From the NCBI GenBank assembly GCA_963800415.1, contig CAWDBS010000067.1, positions 1-64,000 on the forward strand: a stretch of 64,000 nt of DNA. The letters are read 5' to 3'. The DNA comes from Palsa-504 sp963800415 (GTDB lineage Bacteria > Actinomycetota > Actinomycetes > Streptosporangiales > Streptosporangiaceae). Positions 44,310 through 53,110 of the stretch are shown here, piece after piece. Position 1 is the stretch's first letter, and each line of letters begins with the position of its first letter. The position numbers and the translations under genes are program-made. Below the pieces are notes generated by a model. That model was not told where the DNA came from and ran no database searches. It worked only from the letters and a program-made list of their open reading frames with translations.

Positions 44310-44395
44310 CGCGGCGTATCACCGGGAGCCGTGCAGCCTCCGTATGCGTAGGAACCCGTCGGCCTGGGGGCAGGCCGGGGGACACGGAGGCCTAC

Positions 44396-45592
44396 ATGCT
44401 AGAACCCCAGAGCACGGCGCTTTTTGTCCTGCTTGTGGTGATATTCGGCGGGCTGATGTGGCCGGCGATTTTCGCCCGCCACACAATCATCCGCGTCTTG
44501 GCCGCGTTCCTGGCCTTCATGCCCGCGATGCTGTTCGGGGTGCTGGCCGTGAACAAGTACTACGGCTACTACCAGACCTGGGGCGCGGTGATAGCGGACA
44601 TGACCAACCAGGGCGTCACCGCGGCGTCCCGGGTGCCCGACATCACGCTCACATCCCGCTCGGGGTCCGGCACGCTCGACGGGAGCCGCATCCACCTGCG
44701 GCAGGCGCAGCAGCAGGGATATACGCTGCGGCTGATGGTGCCCGGCCCGCGCAGCCGCATCACCCGGGAGGTGTACGTCTACCTGCCGCCGCAGTACTTC
44801 CAGCCGGGGTATCAGGCTTACCGGTTTCCGGTGATCGAGCTCATCCACGGCCAGCCGGGCAAGCCGGAAGACTGGATCAGCGTGATGGGCGTCACGAATA
44901 CCTTCGACCACCTGCTGGAGGACAAGCTCGCCCGGGCCGCCGTGGTGGTCATGCCGGACGCGAACGGCAGTACGAGGATCTCGCTGCAGTGCCTCAACCA
45001 GGTGGGCGGCCCGCAGGACCTGACCTACCTGGCGGTGGACCTGCCGACGCGGATCGCGCGCACCCTGCGGGTGCAGCCGCCGGGCTCGGCCTGGGGCGTG
45101 GCCGGTTATTCCGAGGGCGGCTTCTGCGCCGCCAACATGGCCCTGCGCTACCCGCACCGCTACGGGTTCGCCGCGGCGCTCAGCGGCTACTTCACGCCGC
45201 TGGACAACCAGCTGGCCGGACCGCACCGCCTGGTCAGCCCGTTCGGCGGCAACCCCAGGCTGCAGGAGGAGAACACCCCGCTCGAGGAGATCCAGCGGCT
45301 GCCCGCCGGCGCGGTCATCCCCCGGTTCTGGCTGGGCGCGGGCGCGGAGGACAGGCAGGATGTGGCTAATGCCAAGGCCTTCTGGCAGGAACTGCGACTG
45401 CGGCAGGCGGGCGTGCCGCTGACGCTCACCGCCGGGTGCGGACACACCATGGCGACGTGGCGGGCGCAGGTCCCGTCGATGCTTACCTCGATGACCCGAG
45501 GCCTGGCCCGGGCGGCACAGAAGCAGACGGCCGCGCCGCCGGGCCAGGCCGTGACCCTGGCCGCGGGCCCGGGCCGCCACCCGATCGGCTAG
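44396..45592 (+). CDS. Membrane-anchored alpha/beta-hydrolase esterase
   Basis: A 398-residue protein. Two or three N-terminal helices (ALFVLLVVIFGGLMWPAIFA, VLAAFLAFMPAMLFGVLAV) precede an extracytoplasmic esterase-D/antigen-85-like domain. The conserved pattern is REVYVYLPPQYF, FPVIELIHGQPGKPEDW, the nucleophile elbow GYSEGG and a catalytic His in GCGHTMATW. The acidic residue is probably in the GAEDRQ segment. Such proteins act as esterases or acyltransferases at the cell surface. A C-terminal low-complexity tail follows the fold. It appears monocistronic. Confidence 0.8.
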   Translation: MLEPQSTALFVLLVVIFGGLMWPAIFARHTIIRVLAAFLAFMPAMLFGVLAVNKYYGYYQTWGAVIADMTNQGVTAASRVPDITLTSRSGSGTLDGSRIHLRQAQQQGYTLRLMVPGPRSRITREVYVYLPPQYFQPGYQAYRFPVIELIHGQPGKPEDWISVMGVTNTFDHLLEDKLARAAVVVMPDANGSTRISLQCLNQVGGPQDLTYLAVDLPTRIARTLRVQPPGSAWGVAGYSEGGFCAANMALRYPHRYGFAAALSGYFTPLDNQLAGPHRLVSPFGGNPRLQEENTPLEEIQRLPAGAVIPRFWLGAGAEDRQDVANAKAFWQELRLRQAGVPLTLTAGCGHTMATWRAQVPSMLTSMTRGLARAAQKQTAAPPGQAVTLAAGPGRHPIG

Positions 45593-45743
45593 GTCCGCGA
45601 CCGGTAGCCGGATACGTGCTCCACAGCGACAGCAAACCCTCCCCCGCGCAGACCGCCTGCGCGCCCCCCGGCCACCCGCCAGCACGGCCGGCGCGTGAAC
45701 CCGGTGGTGACATCGGTGACTGCCGCGGCGGCCAGTACCCCGG

Positions 45744-45785
45744 CATCAGGCCGGCGAACCCGGCCCCCACCACGACAACGCGCAC
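45744..45785 (-). pseudogene. N-terminal scrap of an FAD/NAD-binding oxidoreductase
   Basis: A GTG opens VRVVVVGAGFAGL, the beta-alpha-beta dinucleotide-binding start (GxGxxG) of flavin oxidoreductases, but homology stops after 14 codons. It lies just downstream of the amine oxidase gene and may be what is left of a partner gene. Confidence 0.4.
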
Positions 45786-45805
45786 ACCCGCACCCGCCCC
45801 GCTGA

Positions 45806-47776
45806 TCAGCCCACCGAGGATGGTTGCGGAGAGCAGTGGGGGGCGGGGGGCGGGACGTCCAGGGTGGGGTTGCGGTCGAAGAAACCGGTCGGCTTGAGCA
45901 CGAAGCCGCAGCGGGCGACGGGCATGACCGGCCAGTCCTCCGGGCGCGGGACGTGGGTGGGGCCGAACGTGTGCCACACCACGATGTCGGCGCCGTCGAT
46001 GTCCCGGTCGCCCGCGATGAAAGCGGGGATGCCCGCTCCCCCGGGGTTCTGGTTCACGAAGTCACCGGCCGGCCAGCGCTGGTCCGGGTCGTACCCGGTG
46101 ACCCACAGGTGGTTGGCCGCGAAGCCGGCCCGGGCCGCTAGCGGGGAATCCGGGTCGGCCAGCAGCGCCGGCGCCGACTCCGGGTAGAGCGTGTAACTGG
46201 TGGGGCGGCCGAACCGGTTCAGCCGTTCGGTGCTGATGATGCGCCAGGTCCGGCCGCGGGACCCGTCCGCGCGGCGGCCGGCCTGCGACTCGCGGGCCAG
46301 CCGGGTCACCTGTTGCACGATGGCGTTGCCGTACGGGTTGTCCGGCCCGATCGGCAGGCCGCTGACGTCCACCTCTTCCACCGCGTTGGCCAGCCCGTCC
46401 ACGGTCATGTCGAGCCGGGCGCTGAACAGGTGCTGATGCACCGCGCCGGCCAGCCCGGGCGCGACCTCGGTGGAGTACGGGTGCGCTCCGTCCGGGTACG
46501 CCGGGCCCGGGTAGGCCGAGGTGAACAGCACCCCGGTCGCCTTGATCTCGCACTCGATCGTGCCGTCCAGGTAGAAGTACCAGTAGAAGCCGTAGTCGTA
46601 GTTGCCCACCGTGGTGAAGTAGGAGACCACGAGCCGGCGCTGGCGGCGGGACTGGGCCGAGCCGTTGAAGATGTCGGTGTGCTTCCACAAGATGCCGAAG
46701 TCTTCCTCGTGGATGCAGATCGCGTTGGGTATGGTGCGGGGCTGGCCCCTCTCGTCGGTCACGGTGGCGTCCAGGTAGGCGATCTCGCCGAGGCAGTCGC
46801 AGCCGAGCTCGAGTGAGTTGGCCCACTTGCCGACCAGGTACTCGCCGGTGTCGAAGTAGGCCTGCCAGTAGCGGAACTTCGGGTCGCCGTAGGGCACGAC
46901 CATCTCCGGGATCGAGGCCCGGTAGAGCACCGGCCGCTCATCCCCGCCGTCGTGATCATGCAGGCTGACCTGATGCAGGGTCAGCCCCTCGCGGGCGTCG
47001 AAGCCGATCCGCATCGACCAGTCCTGCCAGCTCAGCACGTACCCGTCGAGGGTGAAGCTCGGCCCCTCCGGCTGGGTGATCTCGATGGGTCTGAGGGTGC
47101 GGCGGTGCGGGCCGCGGACGGCCTCGTCGTCGTAGTCGCCGGACTCGCCCGGCACCGGAAGCTCGAACTCGTCGGTGACCTTGAAGACCTTCTTCTCGAT
47201 CAGGTCCACGTAGGCGGCGACGCCGTCGACGGGGTGCGCCCAGGCCAGGTCGTGCTCGCCGGCCTGGACGAAGGCCAGCACCCGGACCATCCGCCGCCGG
47301 TCGTCGTCGGCCACCCCGAACGCCCCCGCCGTGATCGGGGCGGTCCTGATCTTGCTGACGTCGTGGTAGCCGCGCCTGGCCATGGCCGCGCGCCACTCCG
47401 GATCGGCCTTGGTGATCTCGTCCACGGCCGCGTAGTCGCTGTCCAGGATCGGCATCTGGCCGTCGGTGCCGGGGTTCAGCGTGCGCGCGCGGACGACCTC
47501 CCGGCGGGTGAGCGACACCACCACGTCGGTCGACTCGCCGGTGCCCGTGTGGACCAGGAATGCGCGCAGCCTTCGATCCGCGTCTTTGCTGGTCAAGACC
47601 TCGCCCTTGGGTGGCTCCTCGAGGCCGTAGTAGGCGAACCGGACGGGTTCGGCTAGCAGCCCGGCCGCCACCATGATGTCCCGGCCGGCCAGGTACTCGG
47701 CCGGCGTGGCCGGGTCCAGCGGATGTGCAGGGTGCGCGCTGGCCGTGTGGCCGGCCCGGACCGCGGTGTCGGTCAT
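45806..47776 (-). CDS. Copper-containing primary-amine oxidase
   Basis: A 656-residue enzyme that oxidises primary amines to aldehydes, releasing ammonia and hydrogen peroxide. The topaquinone precursor Tyr393 lies in TTVGNYDYGFYW, where the consensus is T-x-x-N-Y-D/E. The copper ligands HQH (in AVHQHLFSARLD) and His in TFGPTHVPRPEDWP are present, and the catalytic base Asp sits in YFDTGEYLVG. Length is normal for the family. GGAGGG lies nine bases before the ATG. Upstream is the severed tail of an amino-acid permease, suggesting that uptake and oxidation were once encoded together under the nearby LacI-type operator. Confidence 0.92.
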   Translation of the reverse strand: MTDTAVRAGHTASAHPAHPLDPATPAEYLAGRDIMVAAGLLAEPVRFAYYGLEEPPKGEVLTSKDADRRLRAFLVHTGTGESTDVVVSLTRREVVRARTLNPGTDGQMPILDSDYAAVDEITKADPEWRAAMARRGYHDVSKIRTAPITAGAFGVADDDRRRMVRVLAFVQAGEHDLAWAHPVDGVAAYVDLIEKKVFKVTDEFELPVPGESGDYDDEAVRGPHRRTLRPIEITQPEGPSFTLDGYVLSWQDWSMRIGFDAREGLTLHQVSLHDHDGGDERPVLYRASIPEMVVPYGDPKFRYWQAYFDTGEYLVGKWANSLELGCDCLGEIAYLDATVTDERGQPRTIPNAICIHEEDFGILWKHTDIFNGSAQSRRQRRLVVSYFTTVGNYDYGFYWYFYLDGTIECEIKATGVLFTSAYPGPAYPDGAHPYSTEVAPGLAGAVHQHLFSARLDMTVDGLANAVEEVDVSGLPIGPDNPYGNAIVQQVTRLARESQAGRRADGSRGRTWRIISTERLNRFGRPTSYTLYPESAPALLADPDSPLAARAGFAANHLWVTGYDPDQRWPAGDFVNQNPGGAGIPAFIAGDRDIDGADIVVWHTFGPTHVPRPEDWPVMPVARCGFVLKPTGFFDRNPTLDVPPPAPHCSPQPSSVG

Positions 47777-47793
47777 GGCAGATCCCTCCTGGG

Positions 47794-47962
47794 TTACTCG
47801 TCGGCGACGATCGAGCCGACCCGCCCGGCCAGGCCGGGGTCGCGCCGGACCAGCCACATGGCGTAGATGGCCGACACCACGAGGACGCCGAGCGCGGCGT
47901 ACGGGAACCAGTTGTAGGGGTCCGGCTGTCCCGGCTTGCACAGGTAGCCCGCGCCTGGCAAG
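47794..47962 (-). pseudogene. C-terminal remnant of an amino-acid permease
   Basis: The frame reads PGAGYLCKPGQPDPYNWFPY, AALGVLVVSAIYAMW then LVRRDPGLAGRVGSIVADE before a TAA at 47794. This is the last membrane helix and tail typical of APC-type permeases. Everything upstream has been deleted, up to a LacI-type operator. Confidence 0.55.
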
Positions 47963-47971
47963 CGCTTTCCA
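47956..47971. promoter_or_regulatory. LacI-type operator, site 1
   Basis: TGGCAAGCGCTTTCCA is a palindrome in 7 of 8 positions with the central AAGCGCTT typical of LacI-family sites. It stands between the end of the LacI gene and the permease remnant / amine oxidase. Confidence 0.6.
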
Positions 47972-48026
47972 ATTTCTGCGAAACGTACCTGATGAGCGCC
48001 CGGTGCGCAAGAGCCGGGGGAAGGTG

Positions 48027-49130
48027 TCAGCCGGGCGGGCGCGGGAGGGTGCTTTCCCTGAGAATGACCTCGCCGGGCACCGGGATGACCCGCGGCTGCT
48101 GCTGGTCGTCGGCTGTGCCGGGAGCCGGGCTGGCGGCCTCGGCCAGGACCAGGCTGGCCGCCATCTCCCCCATCCGCTTGAGCGGCAGCCGCACCGTGGT
48201 CAGCGGCGGGTACACGTCCCGCAGGGTGCCGATGTCGTCGAACCCGGCCAGCGCGATGTCGGCCGGTACCTGCAGGCCGCTGGCCCGGAGCCGGGCCAGC
48301 GCGCCCATGGCCATCACGTCGGTGACCGCGAACACGCAGTCCGGCAGCGGTTCGTCCGCGGCCAGGACGGCGCTCATCGCCTCGTAACCGCCGTCCCTGG
48401 TGAACGCGCCGTAGACGATCCGGGCCGGGTCGAGCGACACCGACCAGGCCGCCAGCCCGGCCCGGAATCCGTCCAGCCGCTCCCGGGCGGTCAGCAGGCC
48501 CCGCGGCCCGGCCAGCACGGCGAAGCGGCGGTGCCCCAGCGCCACCATGGCCCGGGCCAGCGCCTCGGCGCCCGCGGCGTTCTCCGGCAGCACCGTGTCC
48601 ACGCCCAGCAGGTCCTGGCCGACGGCCACGGCCCGGCCGCCGGAGCGGGTGAAGGCGGCGATCTCGGCGCGCAGCGCATCCCGGGCCGCGGCGTCGTCGG
48701 ACCGGCTGCCGATCAGGATCACCGCCCGGGCCCGCTGGGCGCGCATCAGCGCCACGTACGCACGCTCGGCTGCCTCGGTGGCCGCCGTGCTGGACATGCA
48801 GACCAGCAGCTGATGCGCGTCGGCGACCTCGATCAGCCCGGCCGCGATGGAGGAGAAGTACGGGTCGGCGATGTCGTGCACGACCACGCCGACCATCGTG
48901 CTCTGCCCGGTGGCGACGGCCCTGGCCTGCAAGTTAGCGGTGTAGCCGAGCTCGGCGACGGCCCGGTTGACACGATCGGCCAGCCGCGGCCCGACCCGGC
49001 GCGAGCCCTCGTTCACCACCCGGGACGCGGTGGTCAGCGAGACCCCGGCCCGGTCGGCGACGTCCTGCAGCGTCACCCTGCTTATTCCCGGCGATCGCGG
49101 CCGGGCCAGCTCCGGACGGGCCTGGCTCAC
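48027..49130 (-). CDS. LacI-family transcriptional regulator
   Basis: About 367 residues. The HTH reads VTLQDVADRAGVSLTTASRV with the hinge VNEGSRRVGPRLADRVNRAV, AELGYTANLQARA. The periplasmic-binding-like domain starts STMVGVVVHDIADPYFSSIA and ends in the conserved VPADIALAGFDDIGTLRDVYPPLTT region. The GTG at 49130 follows a GGGAGG; an ATG at 49178 is also in frame. The gene is divergent from the Gfo/DUF993/isomerase operon, with operator site 2 in between, so it most likely represses that operon and perhaps the amine oxidase side as well. The ligand is probably a sugar or polyol. Confidence 0.88.
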   Translation of the reverse strand: MSQARPELARPRSPGISRVTLQDVADRAGVSLTTASRVVNEGSRRVGPRLADRVNRAVAELGYTANLQARAVATGQSTMVGVVVHDIADPYFSSIAAGLIEVADAHQLLVCMSSTAATEAAERAYVALMRAQRARAVILIGSRSDDAAARDALRAEIAAFTRSGGRAVAVGQDLLGVDTVLPENAAGAEALARAMVALGHRRFAVLAGPRGLLTARERLDGFRAGLAAWSVSLDPARIVYGAFTRDGGYEAMSAVLAADEPLPDCVFAVTDVMAMGALARLRASGLQVPADIALAGFDDIGTLRDVYPPLTTVRLPLKRMGEMAASLVLAEAASPAPGTADDQQQPRVIPVPGEVILRESTLPRPPG

Positions 49131-49199
49131 GGACCCCTCCCTCACCGTCGCGTCTTCGCTGTCGCGCGCTTGACCCATTATCCGGGGCCAGCCTAATCT

Positions 49200-49215
49200 G
49201 GGAAAGCACTTTCCC
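49200..49215. promoter_or_regulatory. LacI-type operator, site 2
   Basis: GGGAAAGCACTTTCCC is a perfect inverted repeat of GGGAAAG around CA, close in form to site 1 (shared AAGC and CTTTCC). It lies in the divergent promoter between the LacI gene and the catabolic operon. Confidence 0.65.
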
Positions 49216-49263
49216 CTGGTGTTCAGGCTAGCACCGGACCCGTCACCGACCGAAGGCCGAACC

Positions 49264-49762
49264 ATGACGCGTAAGGTCATCCACGTCGCCCTCAACGGTG
49301 TCACCGGCCGGATGGGGTACCGGCAGCACCTAGTGCGGTCGCTGCTGGCCATCAGGGAGCAGGGCGGCGTCCGGCTCGAGGACGGCTCAAGCCTCTACCC
49401 GGAGCCGATCCTGGTCGGCCGCAGCGAGGAGCGGCTGCGCGGCATCGCCGAACGGCACGGGCGCGGTGGCCGGGCTGCGCGACTGCGCGGTGCAGCACCG
49501 GGTATCCACGCCGATGCCGGTGTGGAACCCCGACCTGCCCGACCCCATCGAGTGCCAGGCGCTGTGGTCGGACGTGCCGGACAACATGAGCTTCGACAAC
49601 GGGTTCAAGGTGGAGTGGGAGCTGTTCCTGAAGTGCGCGTCCGAGGGCCGGCCGTTCGCCTGGGACCTGGTTGAGGGGGCCAAGGGGGTGCAGCTGGCCA
49701 ACCTGGCGCTGCAATCCTCGGCCGAAGGCCGGCGCCTCTGCGTACCCCCGCTGGCCATCTGA
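49264..49762 (+). pseudogene. Gfo/Idh/MocA-family oxidoreductase with a large internal deletion
   Basis: The N terminus (VIHVALNGVTGRMGYRQHLV, Rossmann fold; PEPILVGRSEERLRGIAERHG) is intact for about 66 codons. The reading then jumps frame and resumes only at the C-terminal end (VWNPDLPDPIECQALWSDVP, NMSFDNGFKVEWELFLKC). About 200 central codons, including the catalytic region, are missing compared with a normal length of 350-390. The first gene of the LacI-controlled operon is therefore dead, though downstream genes are open. Confidence 0.75.
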
Positions 49763-49763
49763 C

Positions 49764-50921
49764 GTGGTGGCACGGATTCAGCTGCCCGGCCGGGCCGGGC
49801 CGCTGATCATCCCCGAGCCGGGCTTCGCGGCTGGCTACCCGCCGCCGGCCCGCCGGAAGGTCTTCGCGGCCGCGCACGTGGCGGCCGCGCCCGCGCCGGG
49901 CGGGGTCCCGGTCATCGACTGGGAGTCGACCATGGGCTTCCGGGAGCACCTGTGGGCGTACGGGTTCGGCGTGGCCGAGGCGATGGACACCTCACAGCGC
50001 GGCATGGGGCTGTCCTGGGAGCAGGCCCGGGAGCTGATCGCCAGGACCGCGGCCCGGGCCGCGGAGGCGGGGCGCTCGGGCACGCTGGCCTGCGGGGCGG
50101 GAACCGATCAGCTCCCCGACGGCGAGGACCACGGGATCGGCGCGATCACCGGCGCTTACGCCGAGCAGGTGGCGTTCGTCCGGTCGGCGGGGGCGCAGGT
50201 GATCGTGATGGCCAGCCGCGCGCTGGCCGCCCGGGCCCGCGGCCCGCGGGATTACCTGGAGGTGTACGGCGAGCTGCTGAAGCAGGCGGACCGGCCGGTG
50301 ATCCTGCACTGGCTGGGCGAGGCGTTCGACCCGGCGCTGCGCGGCTACTGGGGCAGCGCCGGCTTCGAGGAGGCCGCCGGGACCGTGCTCGAGCTGGTCG
50401 ACCGGGCCGGCGGCCAGGTGGACGGCATCAAGCTGTCGGTGCTGGACGCGGGCCAGGAGGTGGCGCTGCGGCGGCGGCTGCCGTCCGGGGTACGGCTGTA
50501 CACCGGGGACGACTTCAACTACGCCGGGCTGATCCGGGGTGACGCGGACGGTTCTCATAGTGACGCCCTGCTCGGGGCGTTCGCCGCGATCACCGCCCCG
50601 GCCGCCGCGGCGCTGGCCGCCTTGGACGCGGGCGACCTGGCGGGCTACGACGCCGCCATGGCGCCGACGGTCCCGCTCAGTCGGCTGATCTTCGAGCCGC
50701 CGACCTACCACTACAAGGTCGGGGTGGCCTTCCTGGCCTGGCTGAACGGCCTGCAGCCGCACTTCGTGATGCTGGGCGGACTGCAGCGGCAGCGGCCGGC
50801 CAGGCACCTGATCCGGGTGTTCGAGCTGGCCGCGGCCGCCGGGGCGCTGACCGAACCGGAGCTGGCCGTCGAGCGGATGACCGCGTTGACGGCCCGCATG
50901 GCCGGCCCGGAGCGAATGTGA
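49764..50921 (+). CDS. DUF993 / dihydrodipicolinate-synthase-like protein
   Basis: A 385-residue TIM-barrel protein of the DUF993 family: PVIDWESTMGFREHLWAYGF, ACGAGTDQLPDGE, VILHWLGEAFDPALRGYWGS, VDGIKLSVLD (Lys) and GVRLYTGDDFNYAGLIRGD. Members sit in sugar or cyclitol catabolic operons with Gfo/Idh/MocA oxidoreductases and AP-endonuclease-like isomerases, as here, and are thought to act as aldolase-type enzymes through the conserved Lys. The GTG start follows the preceding stop by one base, and the stop overlaps the next start (GTGA). Confidence 0.8.
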   Translation: MVARIQLPGRAGPLIIPEPGFAAGYPPPARRKVFAAAHVAAAPAPGGVPVIDWESTMGFREHLWAYGFGVAEAMDTSQRGMGLSWEQARELIARTAARAAEAGRSGTLACGAGTDQLPDGEDHGIGAITGAYAEQVAFVRSAGAQVIVMASRALAARARGPRDYLEVYGELLKQADRPVILHWLGEAFDPALRGYWGSAGFEEAAGTVLELVDRAGGQVDGIKLSVLDAGQEVALRRRLPSGVRLYTGDDFNYAGLIRGDADGSHSDALLGAFAAITAPAAAALAALDAGDLAGYDAAMAPTVPLSRLIFEPPTYHYKVGVAFLAWLNGLQPHFVMLGGLQRQRPARHLIRVFELAAAAGALTEPELAVERMTALTARMAGPERM

Positions 50922-51772
50922 CCGGCGGGGCCGGCGTGATCGGGCTGGAACGGCTGTCGCTGAACCAGGCCACGGTCAAGCACCTCGGCCTGACCGAGGC
51001 CGTCGCGCTGTGCGTGCGGCATGACATCCCGGCCATCGGGCTGTGGCGGGACCGGGTCGCGGAAACCGGCCTGGCCGAAGCGGCGGCGGCGGTGCGCGCG
51101 GCCGGGCTGCGGGTCTCCAGCCTGTGCCGGGGCGGGTTCTTCACCCGGGCCGACCCGGACGGGCGGCGGGCCGCGCGGGCGGACAACCTGGCGGCCCTCG
51201 CGGAGGCGGCCGAACTGGGCACGGACACGCTGGTCCTGGTCTGCGGCGGCCTGGCGCCCGGCCAGCGGGACCTCGGCCTGGCCCGGCGCATGGTCGCGGA
51301 CGCGATCGGCGAGCTGGTGCCCGAGGCGCAGCGGCTCGGGGTCCGGCTCGGCATCGAGGCGCTGCACCCGATGTTCTGCGCCGACCGGTGCGTGATCTCC
51401 AGCCTGGGCGAGGCGGTGGACCTGGCCCTGCGGTTCCCCGCCGGCGCGGTCGGCGTGGTGGTCGACACCTATCACGTCTGGTGGGACGCGCGGCTGGCCG
51501 AGGAGATCGCCCGGGCCGGACGGCGGATCGTCAGCTACCAGGTGTGCGACTGGGTGCTGCCGCTGCCGCAGGACACCCTGCTCGGCCGTGGTCACCTCGG
51601 CGACGGGGTGATCGATTTCGCGCCCATCTCGGCCAGCGTCACGGCGGCCGGGTACGACGGCTACGTGGAGGTGGAGATCTTCAACGCCGAGGTCTGGGAC
51701 GCCCCGCCGGACCGGACCGCGGCGACGGTCAGGGACCGCTTCGCCGCCGTCCTCGGCGAGCCGCCGCGGTAA
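50918..51772 (+). CDS. Sugar phosphate isomerase/epimerase (AP endonuclease 2 family TIM barrel)
   Basis: A 284-residue barrel with the metal ligands in the expected places: Glu in GIEALHPM, Asp-His in VVDTYHVWWD, and Glu in YVEVEIFN near the C terminus. The opening LSLNQATVKHLGLTEAVALC is the common start of this subgroup. It is coupled to DUF993 by GTGA. The operon (oxidoreductase, DUF993, isomerase) resembles inositol- or rare-sugar-type catabolism; the substrate is not determinable. Confidence 0.82.
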   Translation: MTGGAGVIGLERLSLNQATVKHLGLTEAVALCVRHDIPAIGLWRDRVAETGLAEAAAAVRAAGLRVSSLCRGGFFTRADPDGRRAARADNLAALAEAAELGTDTLVLVCGGLAPGQRDLGLARRMVADAIGELVPEAQRLGVRLGIEALHPMFCADRCVISSLGEAVDLALRFPAGAVGVVVDTYHVWWDARLAEEIARAGRRIVSYQVCDWVLPLPQDTLLGRGHLGDGVIDFAPISASVTAAGYDGYVEVEIFNAEVWDAPPDRTAATVRDRFAAVLGEPPR

Positions 51773-51992
51773 CGCCGACCGGCGAGACCACCGGTGGTCT
51801 CCGGTGGGGACACGGCAGCGGAGAGGTCCCCCGCATCGCCTCTCCGATGCCGTGTAACCCCCCCGTTTGCACCGTCTGGTCCGGTTCACCCCGGCCAGAC
51901 ACTGTCACAGAGGCGGCCTGCGGCGGTCCTGATACACCTCCGGCACCGGAATCTGGACAGGATGGCCCCGTTCCGGCCGCCGCGCTGCGGAA

Positions 51993-53105
51993 TCAGGCGA
52001 GGCGGCCGGCGGCGGATAGGAGTTCGGTGACGCGACCGCGGGGCAGCGCCGGGGTGCGGTGCCCGTCGCGGCCGGTCATGTCGTCGTTCGCGACCAGCGC
52101 GTTGACCACGGCTTCCTCGGTGGCCTGCACCACGGCCTCGTAGAACGGGTCGAGGTGCTCCCAGGGGAGGAAGGACAGCCGGGACATGGCCTGCTCGCCG
52201 GGCCGGAAGGCGCCGGGGTTGGCGGTGGAGAAGGCCAGGAACAGGTCACCGGAGAAGTGGGATCCGGTCGTGCCGGTCCGGGCCAGCCCGGCGGTGACCC
52301 GCCGGGCCAGCGCCTGGCACTGGTGCGGGAACAGCGGCGCGTCCGTCGCCACCACGGCGATGACCGAGCCGGAGCCCGGCGGGGCCAGCCGGAAGTCCAG
52401 CAGCGGGTTATCATCCGCCAGCGCGTCGCCGAGCGGCACCCCGGCCAGCACCAGTTCCCGGCGCTCGCCGAAATTAGCCTGCACGAACACGCCGACCGTG
52501 TAGGCCCGGCCCGGGTCACCGACGGTTCGTGAGGCGGTCCCGGATCCGCCCTTGAACTGGTAGCAGTTCATCCCGGTGCCGCCGCCGACTGAGCCTTCCT
52601 CGACCGGGCCGGCGGTGGCCGCGTCGATCGCCGCGACCACGTCCGCCTCGGTGACGTGGTGCCCGTTGATGTCGTTCAGGTAGCCGTCCCAGGTCTCCGC
52701 GGCCACCGGGAGCAGCCAGACCTCCGCCACCGCGGGATGGTGCCGGACCGTCCAGGCGATGATCCCGGCGTGCGCGACGCCGACCGCGTGGGTGTTGGTG
52801 ATCGCGACCGGCCCGGTGAACGTACCCGACTCGTTGATCCAGGAGACCCCGGTCATCTCGCCGTTGCCGTTCTGGCAGTGGAAGCCCGCCGCCACCGGGT
52901 CGCCGGTCCCGGCCGGACCGCGGGGATGGATGGCCGTCACCCCGGTCCGCACTGCGTCGCCCTCGATCAGCGTCACGTACCCCACCTCGACCCCGGGCAC
53001 GTCGGTGATGGCGTTCCACCGGCCGGGGCGGCCGCCGAACGGGATCCCGAGCGCCCGGGCCCGCGGCTTGCCGCCGGGGGTGACGCGGTGCGGGCCGGTA
53101 ACCAT
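51993..53105 (-). CDS. P1-family peptidase (DmpA/BapA-type aminopeptidase)
   Basis: A 370-residue self-processing N-terminal nucleophile hydrolase. The N-terminal block ITDVPGVEVGYVTLIEGD, then GPVAITNTHAVGVAHAG, and the cleavage motif GGGTGMNCYQFKGGSGTASR are typical; autocleavage would expose Cys181 (Ser in DmpA itself). Later blocks FVQANFGERREL and AVVATDAPLFPHQCQALARR also match. These enzymes remove N-terminal D- or beta-amino acids from peptides. It lies five bases after an IclR gene and is likely regulated by it. Confidence 0.85.
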   Translation of the reverse strand: MVTGPHRVTPGGKPRARALGIPFGGRPGRWNAITDVPGVEVGYVTLIEGDAVRTGVTAIHPRGPAGTGDPVAAGFHCQNGNGEMTGVSWINESGTFTGPVAITNTHAVGVAHAGIIAWTVRHHPAVAEVWLLPVAAETWDGYLNDINGHHVTEADVVAAIDAATAGPVEEGSVGGGTGMNCYQFKGGSGTASRTVGDPGRAYTVGVFVQANFGERRELVLAGVPLGDALADDNPLLDFRLAPPGSGSVIAVVATDAPLFPHQCQALARRVTAGLARTGTTGSHFSGDLFLAFSTANPGAFRPGEQAMSRLSFLPWEHLDPFYEAVVQATEEAVVNALVANDDMTGRDGHRTPALPRGRVTELLSAAGRLA

Positions 53106-53110
53106 GGTGA

